A stretch of DNA of 64,000 nt from Mauremys mutica (GCF_020497125.1 NC_059080.1:53199563-53263562); one strand, 5' to 3'. Shown: positions 23,090-32,680, numbered from the stretch's first letter. Translations and numbers: made by a program. Notes: generated from the letters alone by a model not told the origin.

Positions 23090-23545
23090 AGCAGGAAAGA
23101 CCCAGCCCAGAAACCAGTTGGCTAAGGACCCACATCATGTGTGGGAGATCCATGTTCAAGACCCTACTCTGTCTGAGGGCTTGTCTGCACTTAACGGGGG
23201 ATCGACAAGCGGCAATCGATGCATCTAGTGAAGACCCACTAAATTGACCACAGATCACTCTTCCGTCAATTCCTGTAACTCAAATTGCAAAGCTTAGATC
23301 GAATTTCCCCTGTAGTGTAGACAAGGCCTCAGTCAGAGCAAGTGTTTGAATCTGTGTCTCCCACATCCCAGATGAGTGACGTTACCACTGGCCTACACAG
23401 TCAGTCTCTCTTTCTCACTGAATATTCAATTAGGTATACAAAGTGGAACCGCTCCAAGAAGACTAGCCAATAGCCTAGCAGTTAGGCACTCCCTGGGGAC
23501 ATGGGAGCTGCTCTGCCCTGAAGAGCGTCCAGTCAAAACATGTCA
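23090..23545. repeat. Old tRNA-like palindromic repeat, split by a Harbinger-type miniature
   Basis: Left of the inserted element, GTTGGCTAAGGACCCAC and GTGTGGGAGATCCATGTTCA resemble a worn tRNA-like A-box/B-box pair. To its right the complement appears (TTTGAATCTGTGTCTCCCAC at 23345, GTTACCACTGGCCTAC near 23385). A second sense-like segment, AGCCTAGCAGTTAGGCACTC, lies near 23470. The arrangement is that of a palindromic old SINE or MITE. Family not named; pol III activity is unlikely given the decay. Confidence 0.4.
23177..23328. mobile_element. Harbinger-type miniature element, 152 bp
   Basis: The ends GGGCTTGTCTGCACTTA and TGTAGTGTAGACAAGGCC are inverted and match the termini of the large element at 37065-41934. 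The flanks are TGA on the left and TCA on the right, so the 3-bp duplication is imperfect or mutated. ATCGAATTT and GATCGACAAG echo the TCGA words of the large element. Confidence 0.7.
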
Positions 23546-24086
23546 CCATGGCCCTGAGCCAAAGCCCACTGAAGTCAATGGGAATCTTTCTATTGTCTTC
23601 TGTGGGCTTTGGATCAGGCTGTCCATGAGGATCCTTGACAGAGGTGACAATAATATGACCATGTGGTTACACATGCAGCGCGCATCTCGATGGGCCCATT
23701 ACGCACTTGGTTCTTGTTTAGTTACCTTTCCTCCCCTTCATGTCTTGTAGATAAGAATTGCCCAGGGCTACACAATTTTCTTTGTGCATTATGGAGATCC
23801 CCCACCACCATCACCCCCGCTGCCGGAGACAGGCTATTGAGATGGATGGCCCACTATTCTGATCTGGTAGGGTAAATCCTATAAAGACTTCAGAGCAGAA
23901 AAATATCTTGTCTAAAATCCATGCATACAGTACATGATCTTTTAATGCAGGTAGAACTGCTCAACATTAATGCTCTAAATCTAAACCGACGGTAGTTGAT
24001 AAGTAGTTTTCATATTGTTCACATTATATTTGCCTGTTATAAGTCTTGCCTGGTTGTATGCAAAAATAGTGACATTAATTTTTAAT
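23546..24086. other. Unassigned non-coding sequence
   Basis: No gene recognised. A short CACTGAAGTCAATGGGAATC palindromic-repeat word lies near 23568. Confidence 0.4.
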
Positions 24087-24810
24087 ATCAGAGGGGTAGC
24101 CGTGTTAGTCTGGTTCTGTAGAAGCAGCAAAGAATCCTGTGGCACCTTATAGACTAACAGACGTTTTGCAGCATAAGCTTTCGTGGGTGAATACCCACTT
24201 CTTCGGATGCAAGTAGTGGAAATTTCCAGGGGCAGGTTTATATATGCAAGCAAGAAGCAAGCTAGAGATAACGAGGTTAGTTCAATCAGGGAGGATGAGG
24301 CCCTGTTCTAGCAGTTGAGTGAAAACCAAGAGAGGAGAAACTGGTTCTGTAATTGGCAAGCCATTCACAGTCTTTGTTTAATCCTGAGCTGAAGGTGTCA
24401 AATTTGCAGATGAACTGGAGCTCAGCAGTTTCTCTTTGAAGTCTGGTCCTGAAGTTTTTTTGCTGCAGGATGGCCACCTTAAGATCTGCTATTGAGTGGC
24501 CTGGGAGGTTGAAGTGCTCTCCTACAGGTTTTTGTATATTGCCATTCCTAATATCTGATTTGTGTCCATTTATCCTTTTCCTTAGAGACTGTCCAGTTTG
24601 GCCGATGTACATAGCAGAGGGGCATTGCTGGCATATGATGGCATATATAACATTGGTGGACGTGCAGGTGAATGAACCGGTGATGGTGTGGCTGATCTGG
24701 TTAGGTCCTGTGATGGTGTCGCTGGTGTAGATATGTGGGCAGAGTTGGCATCGAGGTTTGTTGCATGGATTGGTTCCTGAGTTAGAGTTACTATGGTGCG
24801 GTGTGCAGTT
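24087..24810 (-). mobile_element. Penelope-like element, 5'-truncated, non-inverted copy
   Basis: Read on the minus strand, the copy starts in the Cys/His linker, crosses the GIY-YIG nuclease domain and ends in a 3' UTR terminating at the complement of CAGAGGGGTAGCC. ATTTTTAAT flanks it at 24078-24086 and 24811-24819, a 9-bp target duplication. This is the simplest PLE insertion in the window and the best reference for the rearranged copies. Confidence 0.88.
24286..24810 (-). pseudogene. Penelope-like element GIY-YIG endonuclease fragment
   Basis: The nuclease domain cuts target DNA for PLE insertion. Visible in order are a PCNKPRCQLCPHI Cys/His segment near 24745-24780, GSFTCTSTNVIYAI, CQQCPSAMYIGQTGQ (the YIG strand), LRKRINGHKSD (the catalytic-arginine helix), and PVGEHFNLPGHS with the conserved Glu. 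After these comes TAELQFICKFDT. The frame appears open from the truncated 5' edge to 24286. The upstream reverse transcriptase is absent, so it is a dead fragment although the domain itself looks little damaged. The first ATG (24612) is internal, not the native start. Confidence 0.87.
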
Positions 24811-24819
24811 ATTTTTAAT

Positions 24820-25959
24820 GATATTCTGCTAATAGAGAAATGCAGTTCTTAAAATCCCGGAAGTTAAGTTGCGAGCAGGGCTCCATTGTTATCTCAATGG
24901 AGTTTCTTTCGCAGTGAACTCATCTAAATATATTGCTATGGTTTAGCCTTTTTTGCCAAGGCTCTCACAGTGTGTGTGTAGCACCTAAACCCATTCCTCA
25001 TTCCTATTTAAAATATTCCAAATGATGTGGGGAGTAGAACTTTGAGCTAATTACAAATTATTCCCGATTTCACTAGCATTTTATTAACAAATCCACATTA
25101 ATCCAGTATTAAATCAGGGCGGGATTATAGGATTTCTCTCCTCTGAAGCTTGGAGCAAGGTAATGTATGTAATAAAACTACCTATTCATTTGACACAAAG
25201 CTGTTCTATCAAGTCTACACAACAGGTAGGGCCCCTCCCCCTCGCTATGACACACATATGCAATCAGACACAATGGAGCTTGCACTCACTATGAAATATG
25301 CAGCACACGCATCTTCAGAATATGTGTCATCGGCCCAGCACCTCTGGCCTTGGAGGCAGTTTTCTATCTTTCTAGATCACGCAGTTGGATATATCAGGAG
25401 AGATCTTCAGCTGTAGCTCCATTGGAGTCAATGGAGCTATGCCAGTTTAGACCAGCCAAAGATAACATTTATTTAAAGATAATGATAATCATTTTAATGT
25501 ACATATTGTTCCTCTGTAAATCATTGTTTACAACAGAAGTTAAGAACATAATGGAGAAAAAATATTTGTGTATGTGTGAGGGGAGGGGAGGGGAGGGGAG
25601 GGGAGAGGCGAGGGGAAAGAAATGGAGCTGACATTGCTATTTCATCTGCAGTTTATTTTAATGAAACAAAATTTACACTCATTATCCTCATCAGAAGAGT
25701 TCTGAAAGTTCAAACAGGAAGGATTAATTCATCCTAGGTTTAAAATAGTTTGTTTTAGGACATAACGCTTTCAATTAAAATGAAAGTTTTGGAAGTTAGC
25801 AAAATGTCCACATGCTATGCTGGCAGTGGACATTTTGCTAACAAGCAAATGGTGTAGTTTGCTTTTCCATTCAGTTTGAATAGTGGGTTAGCAACTGGAT
25901 TAAATGTAGCATTCAATAGCTATACAAAATGTTTCTCTGCTACATTCCTGGTTCAAAAA
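24820..25959. other. Unassigned non-coding sequence with a (GGGGA)n tract
   Basis: No gene recognised. A purine tract of GGGGA units occupies about 25577-25612. CCATTGGAGTCAATGGAGC near 25420 is another palindromic short-repeat word. Confidence 0.5.
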
Positions 25960-26330
25960 TGGCGCTGGCTGGCAGTGGCTACTCAAGGGGATACCATAGC
26001 TCAAGCGTCCGAAGCGTGGGTGGTTGTTGTTAGTGCTGAATGGGATTTTTTTCCTGGCCAAAATTTTGATGAAAAGGGGGGGAAATGTGGTTTTGATAGA
26101 TATTTTTCTGTGACAGTTTTGTGGTTTGCACTGAAAGTCTGACAACTATACTTGTTTTGTTTAAAACCCAACACATTGAAATTTTCAGTTTTTCCACAAT
26201 TTTTCTGTGAAAATTGATTTTTATTTATTTTATTTATTTATTTATTTTGGTGACATTTTGTTTAATCAAAAAGCCATCTTCTGCTGAAACGGTGTTTGCA
26301 GGAGAAAATTTTGACTAGCTCTAAGTATTG
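25960..26330. repeat. A/T-rich AAAATTT-type interspersed repeat
   Basis: Same word texture as 1412-1835, with a (TTTA)n run at about 26218-26248 and ending TTGACTAGCTCTAAG. The GAGCTAGTTGGG start of the copy near 45957 is similar to the complement of this end, supporting a shared terminal sequence. Confidence 0.45.
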
Positions 26331-26709
26331 TTACAGTTTGTTTAGCCCCAACAATGCATTTGGTGCTACTACATTATGCCCAGAAATTCAGCCATTCTCT
26401 GCCCCAAAGAGCTGACGATGTAACCAAGACCCACAGGTGAGAGGCCGCACTGCGAAATTCAGAGATGGGGCTCATTTAGACTGTTTCTCTCTTGTCATTA
26501 TAATAAGCTCATTTCTTATGGTCCTTCACAGAAGCAAGGTCCTCCCAGATTCTTTCTGCATTCCTGTGGGGCAGCAGGAGTGAGCAGTCCCTGTGCTCCC
26601 CGCAGCTATTCCACACTGGGTGAGGGAATAGATTCTTGCTTTGAACTCTGCTACTCAGTGGACCAGTGCAATGTGGCCCAATATGTGCATTGCCACCACC
26701 TCCTGTATG
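26331..26709. other. Unassigned non-coding sequence
   Basis: No gene recognised. GCCCCAAAGAGCTGACGATG near 26401 resembles a word found in old amniote SINE/DNA repeats. Confidence 0.35.
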
Positions 26710-27133
26710 CAGTGGAGTATTATTGCCTAGGCCAACAAGGCCTAGGCCTAGGGTGGCAAATTTGAAGGGGTGGCAAATTTGAGCACCCACGGAGAAGCTC
26801 CCCTGCTCCAGCTCGTCTCCTCTGTGAGCGTACCGCCGCGTCCTGTTTCTCTCCCCTCCCTCCCAGCGCTTATGCCGTGAAACAGCTGTTTTGTGGGGAA
26901 GGGAGGGAGGGGGGAGGAGGGGAACGTGGCACACTGGGGGAAGAGGTGGGGATGGGGCGGGGATTTGGGGAAGGGATCCAATAGGGGCAGGGAGGGGGTG
27001 GAGTTGGGGCAGGACTTTGGGGAAGGGGTTGGAATGGGGGCGGGGAAAGGGTGGAGACAGGGCAGGGCCAGGGGCGGGAGGGGCGACAATTATTTCAGGG
27101 CATAGGGGCGGCAAAATCATTAATCCGCCACTG
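26710..27133. mobile_element. hAT-type miniature element with G-rich core
   Basis: The left end CAGTGGAGTATTATTGCC and the right end GGCAAAATCATTAATCCGCC followed by ACTG are inverted with mismatches. Flanking 8-mers CCTGTATG (26702-26709) and CCTGTAAG (27134-27141) differ at one base. The core, about 26895-27100, is a G-run-rich strand (GGGG runs every few bases) with quadruplex potential. The ORFs across it are compositional artefacts. Confidence 0.8.
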
Positions 27134-27141
27134 CCTGTAAG

Positions 27142-27769
27142 TTTATGTGTCTGTAACTCCTCTTGCATGGATGTGACTGCATGTCCCTCCTGTCTGTCTG
27201 CATGTTCTTCGTGTGTGCGTGCATGTGTGCGCGTGCGCACGTGTGCACTTGTGTGTCAAGAATGTTTTGAAAACAGGCAAATGTACACTAGAGAAGGAGG
27301 CAAAACTCTACTCCCATCCTGCCATGGACCTTTCTTCCCATAGGAGGCCCGCTGGGCAAAATTCTATTTTTGGAAAAATATTTAGCCCAGTAGTGGGAGA
27401 GCAGTGCTTGGATGCAGACTCGGGTTATTTTTCCTAGTCTGTTTTATCTCGAGGGGGGTGAAATTCACCCAGGTGCAGAGAGCCAGCCATGCATCACTTA
27501 AGCCCTAGAGGCTAGTCTGAGCCTTTAGGATCAGCTTTGAGTAAGGGGTTAGGTGTGACTGCTTTGCATGTCTGCACTGCATCAGGGAGAGAGCCGGGAG
27601 CCAGAATAGACAGAATCGCATTTAGCTGTGCTTGAGCCAGCGTGCTAACAATAGCCCTGGGAACATTGTTCCTCAGATGGCAGCTTGGTCTCTCAAGTCC
27701 ACTAGACCCCTCCAAGCCTGGAGAACCCAAGCTGCAGACTCCACAGTGCAATTTCTAGCACACTAGCTG
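27142..27769. other. Unassigned non-coding sequence
   Basis: No gene recognised. A GTGTGCGTGC-type low-complexity patch lies at about 27205-27260. Confidence 0.45.
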
Positions 27770-27954
27770 CAGGGCCGGCTTTGGGCCGATTCGCCCAATT
27801 CCCGGGAATTGGGCCCCGCGCCTAAGAGGGCCCCGCACCTTAGGTGCCTTTTAACATTTTTTTTACTTACCCAGGCTGCAGTCTGCTCCGGGGTCTTCCG
27901 TGGCCCCGCTTCCCTGACCAAAGCGCTGGCAGGAGCGAGGCGGCCCCACAGCCC

Positions 27955-28250
27955 CTCTCTCCTGGCTGGAGCTCCGGGCCCTTTAAATAGCCCCCAGAGC
28001 CCTGGGGTAGCAGGGGGCTCCAGGGGCTATTTAAAGGGCCGGGGCTCCAGCTGCCTCTGCCACCCTGGTCCTTTAAATAGCCGCCGGAGCCCCGCCGCAC
28101 CCATGCATTCTCCAGGGCTCCCGCAGCTATTTAAAAGGTCCGGGGCGGGGTAGAAGCAGGGGAGCCCTGGGCCCTTTAAATAGCCCCCAGAGCCCTGGAA
28201 TAGTGGGGGGCTTGGGGGCTATTTAAAGGGCCGGGGCTCCAGCTGCCTCT
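27955..28250. repeat. Hairpin units built on GGCCCTTTAAATAGC / GCTATTTAAAGGGCC
   Basis: GGGCCCTTTAAATAGCCCC near 27978 is answered by GGGGCTATTTAAAGGGCC near 28024. The same pair recurs near 28168 and 28215, with a variant, CCTTTAAATAGCC...GCTATTTAAAAGG, between them (28071-28138). Each unit can fold as a GC-capped hairpin with an A/T block. Confidence 0.85.
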
Positions 28251-28254
28251 GCTG

Positions 28255-28685
28255 CACCCCTTGCCCTGCCCGCACCAGCCCTGCCCCACCCTGCCTGCAG
28301 CCAGCTCTGCACCCCCTGCCCACAGCCAGCCCCTGCCAAACCCCCTGCCCTGTTTCCAGCCAACCCCTGCCACACACCCCTGCAGCCCTGCCCCAAGCCA
28401 GCCAGCCCCACACACACCCCTGCCCGCACCAGCCCTGCACTGCCTGCCCTGCCCACACCCAGCCCCGCACTCCCTGCCCTGTTTCCAGCCAACCCCTGCT
28501 GCACCCCCCTGCCTGAAGCCAGCCAGTCCCGCACTCCTCTGTCTCCACCCTGCCAACCACTGCTGCACCCCCCTGCGGCCCTGCCTGAAGCCAGCCCGCC
28601 CCACACTCCCCTGTCTCCAGCCAGCCCTGCACCCCTTGCCCTGCCTGAAGCCAGACTCTACCTCCAGTCAGCCCCTGCCCTGCCT
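28255..28685. repeat. C-rich minisatellite-like array
   Basis: Irregular tandem units built from CCCTGCC, AGCCAGCCC and TTTCCAGCCAACCCCTGC (for example near 28350 and 28480) fill about 430 bp. Long ORFs in several frames on both strands result from the composition and are not genes. Confidence 0.85.
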
Positions 28686-28907
28686 CTGTTAGGCCTGAAT
28701 AAGATGTAGCACAAAACCAGTTATGCCAACCTGACTGATGTCAGGCTAACAGAGGTTTCTGGGTAATCCCAGAGTGGAAAAATACTGAGAAGCAGCATTG
28801 TCTCACAAAGCCCTGGGAAAGAGTGAGATAAGTGAGGGGTTGGTACCAGCTGTGTTATGTTAGGAACAGTGTTTGAAGAACTGATAAGAAACACTATCCC
28901 ACAGTTC

Positions 28908-29133
28908 AGAGGGGTAGCCGTGTTAGTCTGGTTCTGTAGAAGCAGCAAAGAATCCTGTGGCACCTTATAGACTAACAGACGTTTTGCAGCATGAGCTTTC
29001 GTGGGTGAATACCCACTTCTTCAGATGCAAGTCAGATGCAAGTCTTGCATCTGAAGAAGTGGGTATTCACCCACGAAAGCTCATGCTGCAAAACGTCTGT
29101 TAGTCTATAAGGTGCCACAGGATTCTTTGCTGC
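28908..29133. mobile_element. Penelope-like element 3' end, perfect fold-back copy
   Basis: The element has an antisense arm (28942-29031) and a sense arm (29044-29133), 90 bp each; I read them as perfect complements, separated by 12 nt. The antisense arm extends 34 nt further to the true PLE 3' end at 28908. TATCCCACAGTTC flanks it at 28895-28907 and 29134-29146, a 13-bp target duplication. The identical arms suggest a recent event or one made in a single step. Confidence 0.93.
29051..29088 (+). ncRNA. Hammerhead-ribozyme-like motif in the PLE sense arm
   Basis: CTGAAGA (29051-29057) fits the hammerhead core CUGANGA. One base later GTGGGT/ACCCAC (29059-29064, 29069-29074) forms stem II around an ATTC loop, followed by GAAA (29075-29078). 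AGC/GCT (78-80, 85-87) can form a short stem III. The base at the cleavage position, 29088, is G, which hammerheads do not cut, and stem I is weak. Hammerhead motifs are known in Penelope-like elements; this copy is probably an inactive relic. The antisense arm carries the complement. Confidence 0.5.
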
Positions 29134-29872
29134 TATCCCACAGTTCTGACTCTAACTCCCCGGTTTAGTTTTCGGTGTGTTTAACTCCCTTACATTCCTA
29201 ACTTTTGGCGCTTGTTAAGATATTAACAATTTAATACTGTAGAGACTAGGCATGCGTATATATTAAAAGGTGTCTAATTTCTAGTTGTTAGACAAAGGGG
29301 GATGGGTTGCTCAAGTGAATGATCTATGACGTAATAAAACTGTCTATATAGGCTAATACTAAGCTGTAAAGGGGGTCTGGTTCTCTCTGGAGCCGAGCTG
29401 CTCTCTATTGATGCGTGCACTTGTCAATAAAGAACTTTTGATCAGACCTTGCTGGTGTTGCCTGTCTCTCTGCGGTCAGACAACGAACTTTGTTGTCGGG
29501 GTTCGAGTCCCTGACACCTCCAACCAGCCCCATGTCCACTGCTGCCCTGCAGTTCCCAGAGCAGTAACCCTGCACACCTGCTTCAATGAGGGGGGCAGGG
29601 AGCAGCTGGGACCCACACATGTGCACCCCCCGAGGGAGTTGCAGGGACCCACACATGTGAAACGGCAATCATTAATAACCAATCAACAGCATATATGATG
29701 CAATGTACATAATATATAATTTTATTATTTATATAGTTATGGAAAGTAAATAATACATGGAAGAAATGGAAGGCTTTTTTTACACTTTTTTTTTTTAGTC
29801 ATCCCTGCTAGGGCCCCGCCGAAAATGTTCGAATTGAGCCCCGCACTTCCTAAAGCCGGCCCTGACTAGCTG

Positions 29873-31049
29873 GAGCCCCTAGCATGTGTCTGTCTGTCCA
29901 GCTTGGAAGGCTCGGTCCCAGATGCAGTGTTGACAGATCCTACACAGTCTCAAATAGTGGCATACTGTTAGCTCCCCAGCTCCCTTCTCGCTCTGGCGGG
30001 AAGCAAGCTACTCTGGCTCTTCAAAGGGTGCAGTTCCAACTCCCATTAGTGCCTGGCCTGGGGCATGTGGCACATCTGCAGAAGAGGGGCGGTGCTCCAC
30101 ATCAAACTCCAACCCAAGATCCAGATAGGCTAAACCGGGTGAAGGGACGTTACCCCCTTGCTCTCCTGCTTGGGCTTGGGTGGTGCCTGGGCTGTGGGCT
30201 GGCCCCCTGCACTAGGGGCGATTTCACCTGACAAGCCCGTTTCCTCTAAGCCCGCTGACCAGGCCAGGACACCAAAAATAGCAGCGACATTCTCTCAGGC
30301 ACTCCCCCACTGAAAAAGTGGCTCCGTTCGATTCTGCAGCCAGGCTGTGCCTCACACACATGTTGTCTCCTGCCGTTGGGGGCAAACTGTGTCCTCATGC
30401 CACTGCAAACACCTCACAGCACCTTTGTAGGAACCTGTACTGGGGTGGTCACTCAAAAGACCACTCCAGACAGGGGCCAGACCATCTGGGGGCTCCTCAA
30501 TTACCAAAAAGGGGGCCATTTCAACCTCATGCACTTGAAAGGGTCGTTTGACTTTGGGCCTGTACCTAACACGGTGTGGCTGGGATTGCCTGCATTCTCG
30601 GCTCAAGCACCTCAAACTACAAGGGTCAAATTCTTTTCTCAGCAACACTGGCGCAACTCTGGAGAATGGGAGTCTTTGCCCCCCTCTCATGGCTGGTCAA
30701 ATAATGGTCTTATGAGTCAGTGACTGCTTCCAGCTAGCAAGGTTAGCCTGTTAGCTGAGGCAAGACAGACTGGCATGTTCCTGCAGACATGCAAGTCCTG
30801 TAGTCCATTCCCGCTAGTGGTGACATTAAGCCTCAGACGGTCAGATGTTGGGTCTAGCACTAACTGATACCGAGAGCTCTCTGCTCCCAGTAAATTCAAA
30901 GCAGGGGTATATGGAAATGAGAAAACAAGATGAACAAACCTGAACTTCGGAAACATTTGGGGAGCGCCCATTTTTCCAGGCTCCCTGAATTGGCTGGTGT
31001 CCCTGGTCACGAATGCCATTCACTCAGAGATTAATCAGCTACTGGCTTT
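29873..31049. other. Unassigned non-coding sequence
   Basis: No gene or repeat family recognised. Overlapping ORFs of about 115 codons on both strands at 30350-30720 have no recognisable domain. Confidence 0.45.
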
Positions 31050-31150
31050 TGTCAGCACTGCCAGAATCACTGGGTGAAACTCGCTGGCCTGTGCTATACG
31101 GAAGCTCAGACTAGATGATCACGATCGTCCCTTCTGGCCTTGGAACTGAA
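31050..31150 (+). mobile_element. CR1 LINE 3' terminal fragment
   Basis: GAAACTCGCTGGCCTGTGCT leads to CTCAGACTAGATGATCACGA and TCCCTTCTGGCCTTGGAA, the diagnostic CR1 3' end. The tail repeat is not preserved. Confidence 0.75.
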
Positions 31151-31619
31151 GTACCCATGGATCAGGAGGCTTTGAAATGACACTTTTAATTATAATCTCT
31201 CCAATCAGCTCTAATTTCCAGGATCTCCACAATGAGACACACGTTCCCTAGGTGTGATTTCAGAAGCTGCTTTGAGGGACATGGGCCCATCTTCCTTTTC
31301 AAGAGAATGGGCAGAAAACACAAAATTTATTTGTCTATCAGCTTCTTACAGGGCTGTGCCACCTTCGTTTCAGGCTCAATACACAACTCACCAGTGGCAG
31401 CGCGTCATATCAACTGGGAGTTTTAAGAACACAAACCACCCTTTTGTGTCTGGCACTTAAGGAGCCTGCTGATAAACGTGCCTGCCGATGGATGCTGACA
31501 CAAATATATGAGATTCCTTCTGCCTAGAGCCAGTGCCAACACACTGGGCAAAATGCACCATCTGCGGCAGGGGTCTATTAAGCAAATTAATGTGCTGGAA
31601 TTTTTGTGAATAAAATTAT

Positions 31620-31760
31620 ACAAAAACAAACAAGGAACTTATTTTCCAATCAGTCATGATTAGCGAGAAAAATTGTGGCAATCAACCGAACGCCGGGGTG
31701 ATAAACAAGTGCTGTCCCCTGCCATTCATTACCCCGGGGCCATTTGCATCAGGAAGTTTC
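31620..31760. promoter_or_regulatory. Candidate conserved non-coding element
   Basis: This repeat-free stretch has a dense mix of sites of the homeobox/POU type: TCAGTCATGATTAGCG near 31652, GATAAACAAG near 31701, and an octamer ATTTGCAT at 31742-31749. The texture resembles vertebrate developmental enhancers. This is an impression only; no alignment supports it. Confidence 0.25.
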
Positions 31761-31889
31761 TTCTCTTCCTCCCCTGCTCAAACCTCGGGGTGAGATGCCT
31801 GGGCATGGACTGAGACATACCTGGCTGGAGCAAGGCAATGAATGCAATACCCGCGCAGGGCACCTTGGGCTAGGAGGCACTGTGGGCAG

Positions 31890-32045
31890 AGCATTACGCT
31901 GGAACTTAGGCTGGGTTCTACTCTCAGTTCTGCTGCCAGCCTACTGGTGACCATTGGCAAGTCACCTCATCTTGCTGTGCTTCAGCTCCCATTTGGGAGT
32001 GGCTGGAAAGTGCTAGGTAAGATGTAGGTATTGCTCTTATTTCTG
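31890..32045 (+). mobile_element. MIR-type SINE fragment
   Basis: GGTTCTACTCTCAGTTCTGC, then GGCAAGTCACCTCATC and CTGTGCTTCAGCTCCCA, follow the order of the MIR core. The copy is old and partial. Confidence 0.6.
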
Positions 32046-32049
32046 CAGG

Positions 32050-32350
32050 GTGGAAGGCAGGGCCCTGGGGGCAGCATCAGCAAATCAGGTAGGCACACCC
32101 CCAATAGCTTTAATTTAGCTAGCGCAGATAACAGTAGCAGTGTAGACTTGGTGGCATGGGCTAGCACCCAGAGTATGTACCCAGACTCCAGGCAGGTTTG
32201 TTCTCTGGTTAGGTTGCTATCCTGTGTTGCCACATCTTCACTAGTATTACTATCCATGCTAATAGTGCAGGGTAAACATCCCCAGAGACGGGCAACACAC
32301 CTGCGACCAGTTGTGTTCAGGACAGCACAGTATCCTCCCCAGCTTGCATA
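32050..32350. repeat. Possible Harbinger-type miniature fragment
   Basis: TTTAGCTAGCGCAGATAACA followed by GTAGCAGTGTAGACTTGG and ATGGGCTAGCACCC resemble the middle of a reptile Harbinger-derived repeat. Clear ends and a target duplication were not found. Confidence 0.3.
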
Positions 32351-32439
32351 AAAGCAGACCTGGCCTTACAGTTCCTGGGCCTTGATAGTATAAACAATTG
32401 CAGCATTGAGTGGCCCTTCCTCCTTGGCACTTAGCGCAG

Positions 32440-32680
32440 TTACCTACTTTCGAGAGTGAGAAGGGGCTTGAGACTAGGCTGCAGATCTGGGTTCAATTCC
32501 TGGCTTTGACACAGGATCTAGTCAGTTTATCTTCCTGTGCTTCAGTTCCCCAGCTGTGAAATGGAGGGAATATTACTTTCTTAGCCTGTCTTGTCTCCTT
32601 TTAGACTATAAATAGACAGGGGCAGGGACTGTCTCTGATTAGGAATCTGTACAGCTCCTAGCATAATGGGTTGCTGGTCT
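32440..32680 (+). mobile_element. MIR-type SINE
   Basis: A B-box-like GGGTTCAATTCC at 32489, then CTGTGCTTCAGTTCCCCAGC, GTGAAATGGAGGGAAT and a 3' end with GGGGCAGGGACTGTCTCTGA, match the MIR layout across nearly the full length. Confidence 0.75.

Larger units (their letters stand above)
28687..29516 (+). mobile_element. Solo LTR, interrupted by a Penelope-like element
   Basis: The unit starts TGTTAGGCCTG and ends GTCCCTGACA, flanked by CCTC on both sides (28683-28686 and 29517-29520), a 4-bp duplication of the size made by gammaretrovirus-like (class I) elements. A TATATA box at 29345-29350 and an AATAAA signal at 29426-29431 are spaced and ordered as in an LTR (U3, TATA, R, polyadenylation, U5), which fixes the strand. 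The PLE at 28908-29133 lies in U3. No internal viral coding sequence remains. Confidence 0.82.
27770..29864. mobile_element. hAT-type non-autonomous element carrying nested insertions
   Basis: The ends CAGGGCCGGCTTTGGG and CCTAAAGCCGGCCCTG are a near-perfect inverted pair. Perfect 8-bp duplications ACTAGCTG flank it at 27762-27769 and 29865-29872. Inside are hairpin units (about 27955-28250), a C-rich minisatellite (28255-28685) and a solo LTR (28687-29516), which itself holds a PLE. Without the LTR the element is about 1.27 kb. No transposase coding was seen. Confidence 0.9.

Noticed and set aside
26509..27343. 243-codon minus and 150-codon plus ORFs
   Set aside because: Open because of the G-rich/C-rich MITE core; proline- or glycine-rich products without domains.
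28176..28692. Overlapping ORFs of 127-143 codons on both strands (Gly/Trp/Gln-rich or Pro/Cys-rich)
   Set aside because: All lie in the C-rich minisatellite; several frames on both strands are open at once, a signature of biased repeats rather than coding.
29495..29516. tRNA-like B-box word GGGTTCGAGTCCC
   Set aside because: It sits exactly at the solo LTR's 3' end, and no A box or cloverleaf precedes it, so it is LTR sequence, not a tRNA gene.
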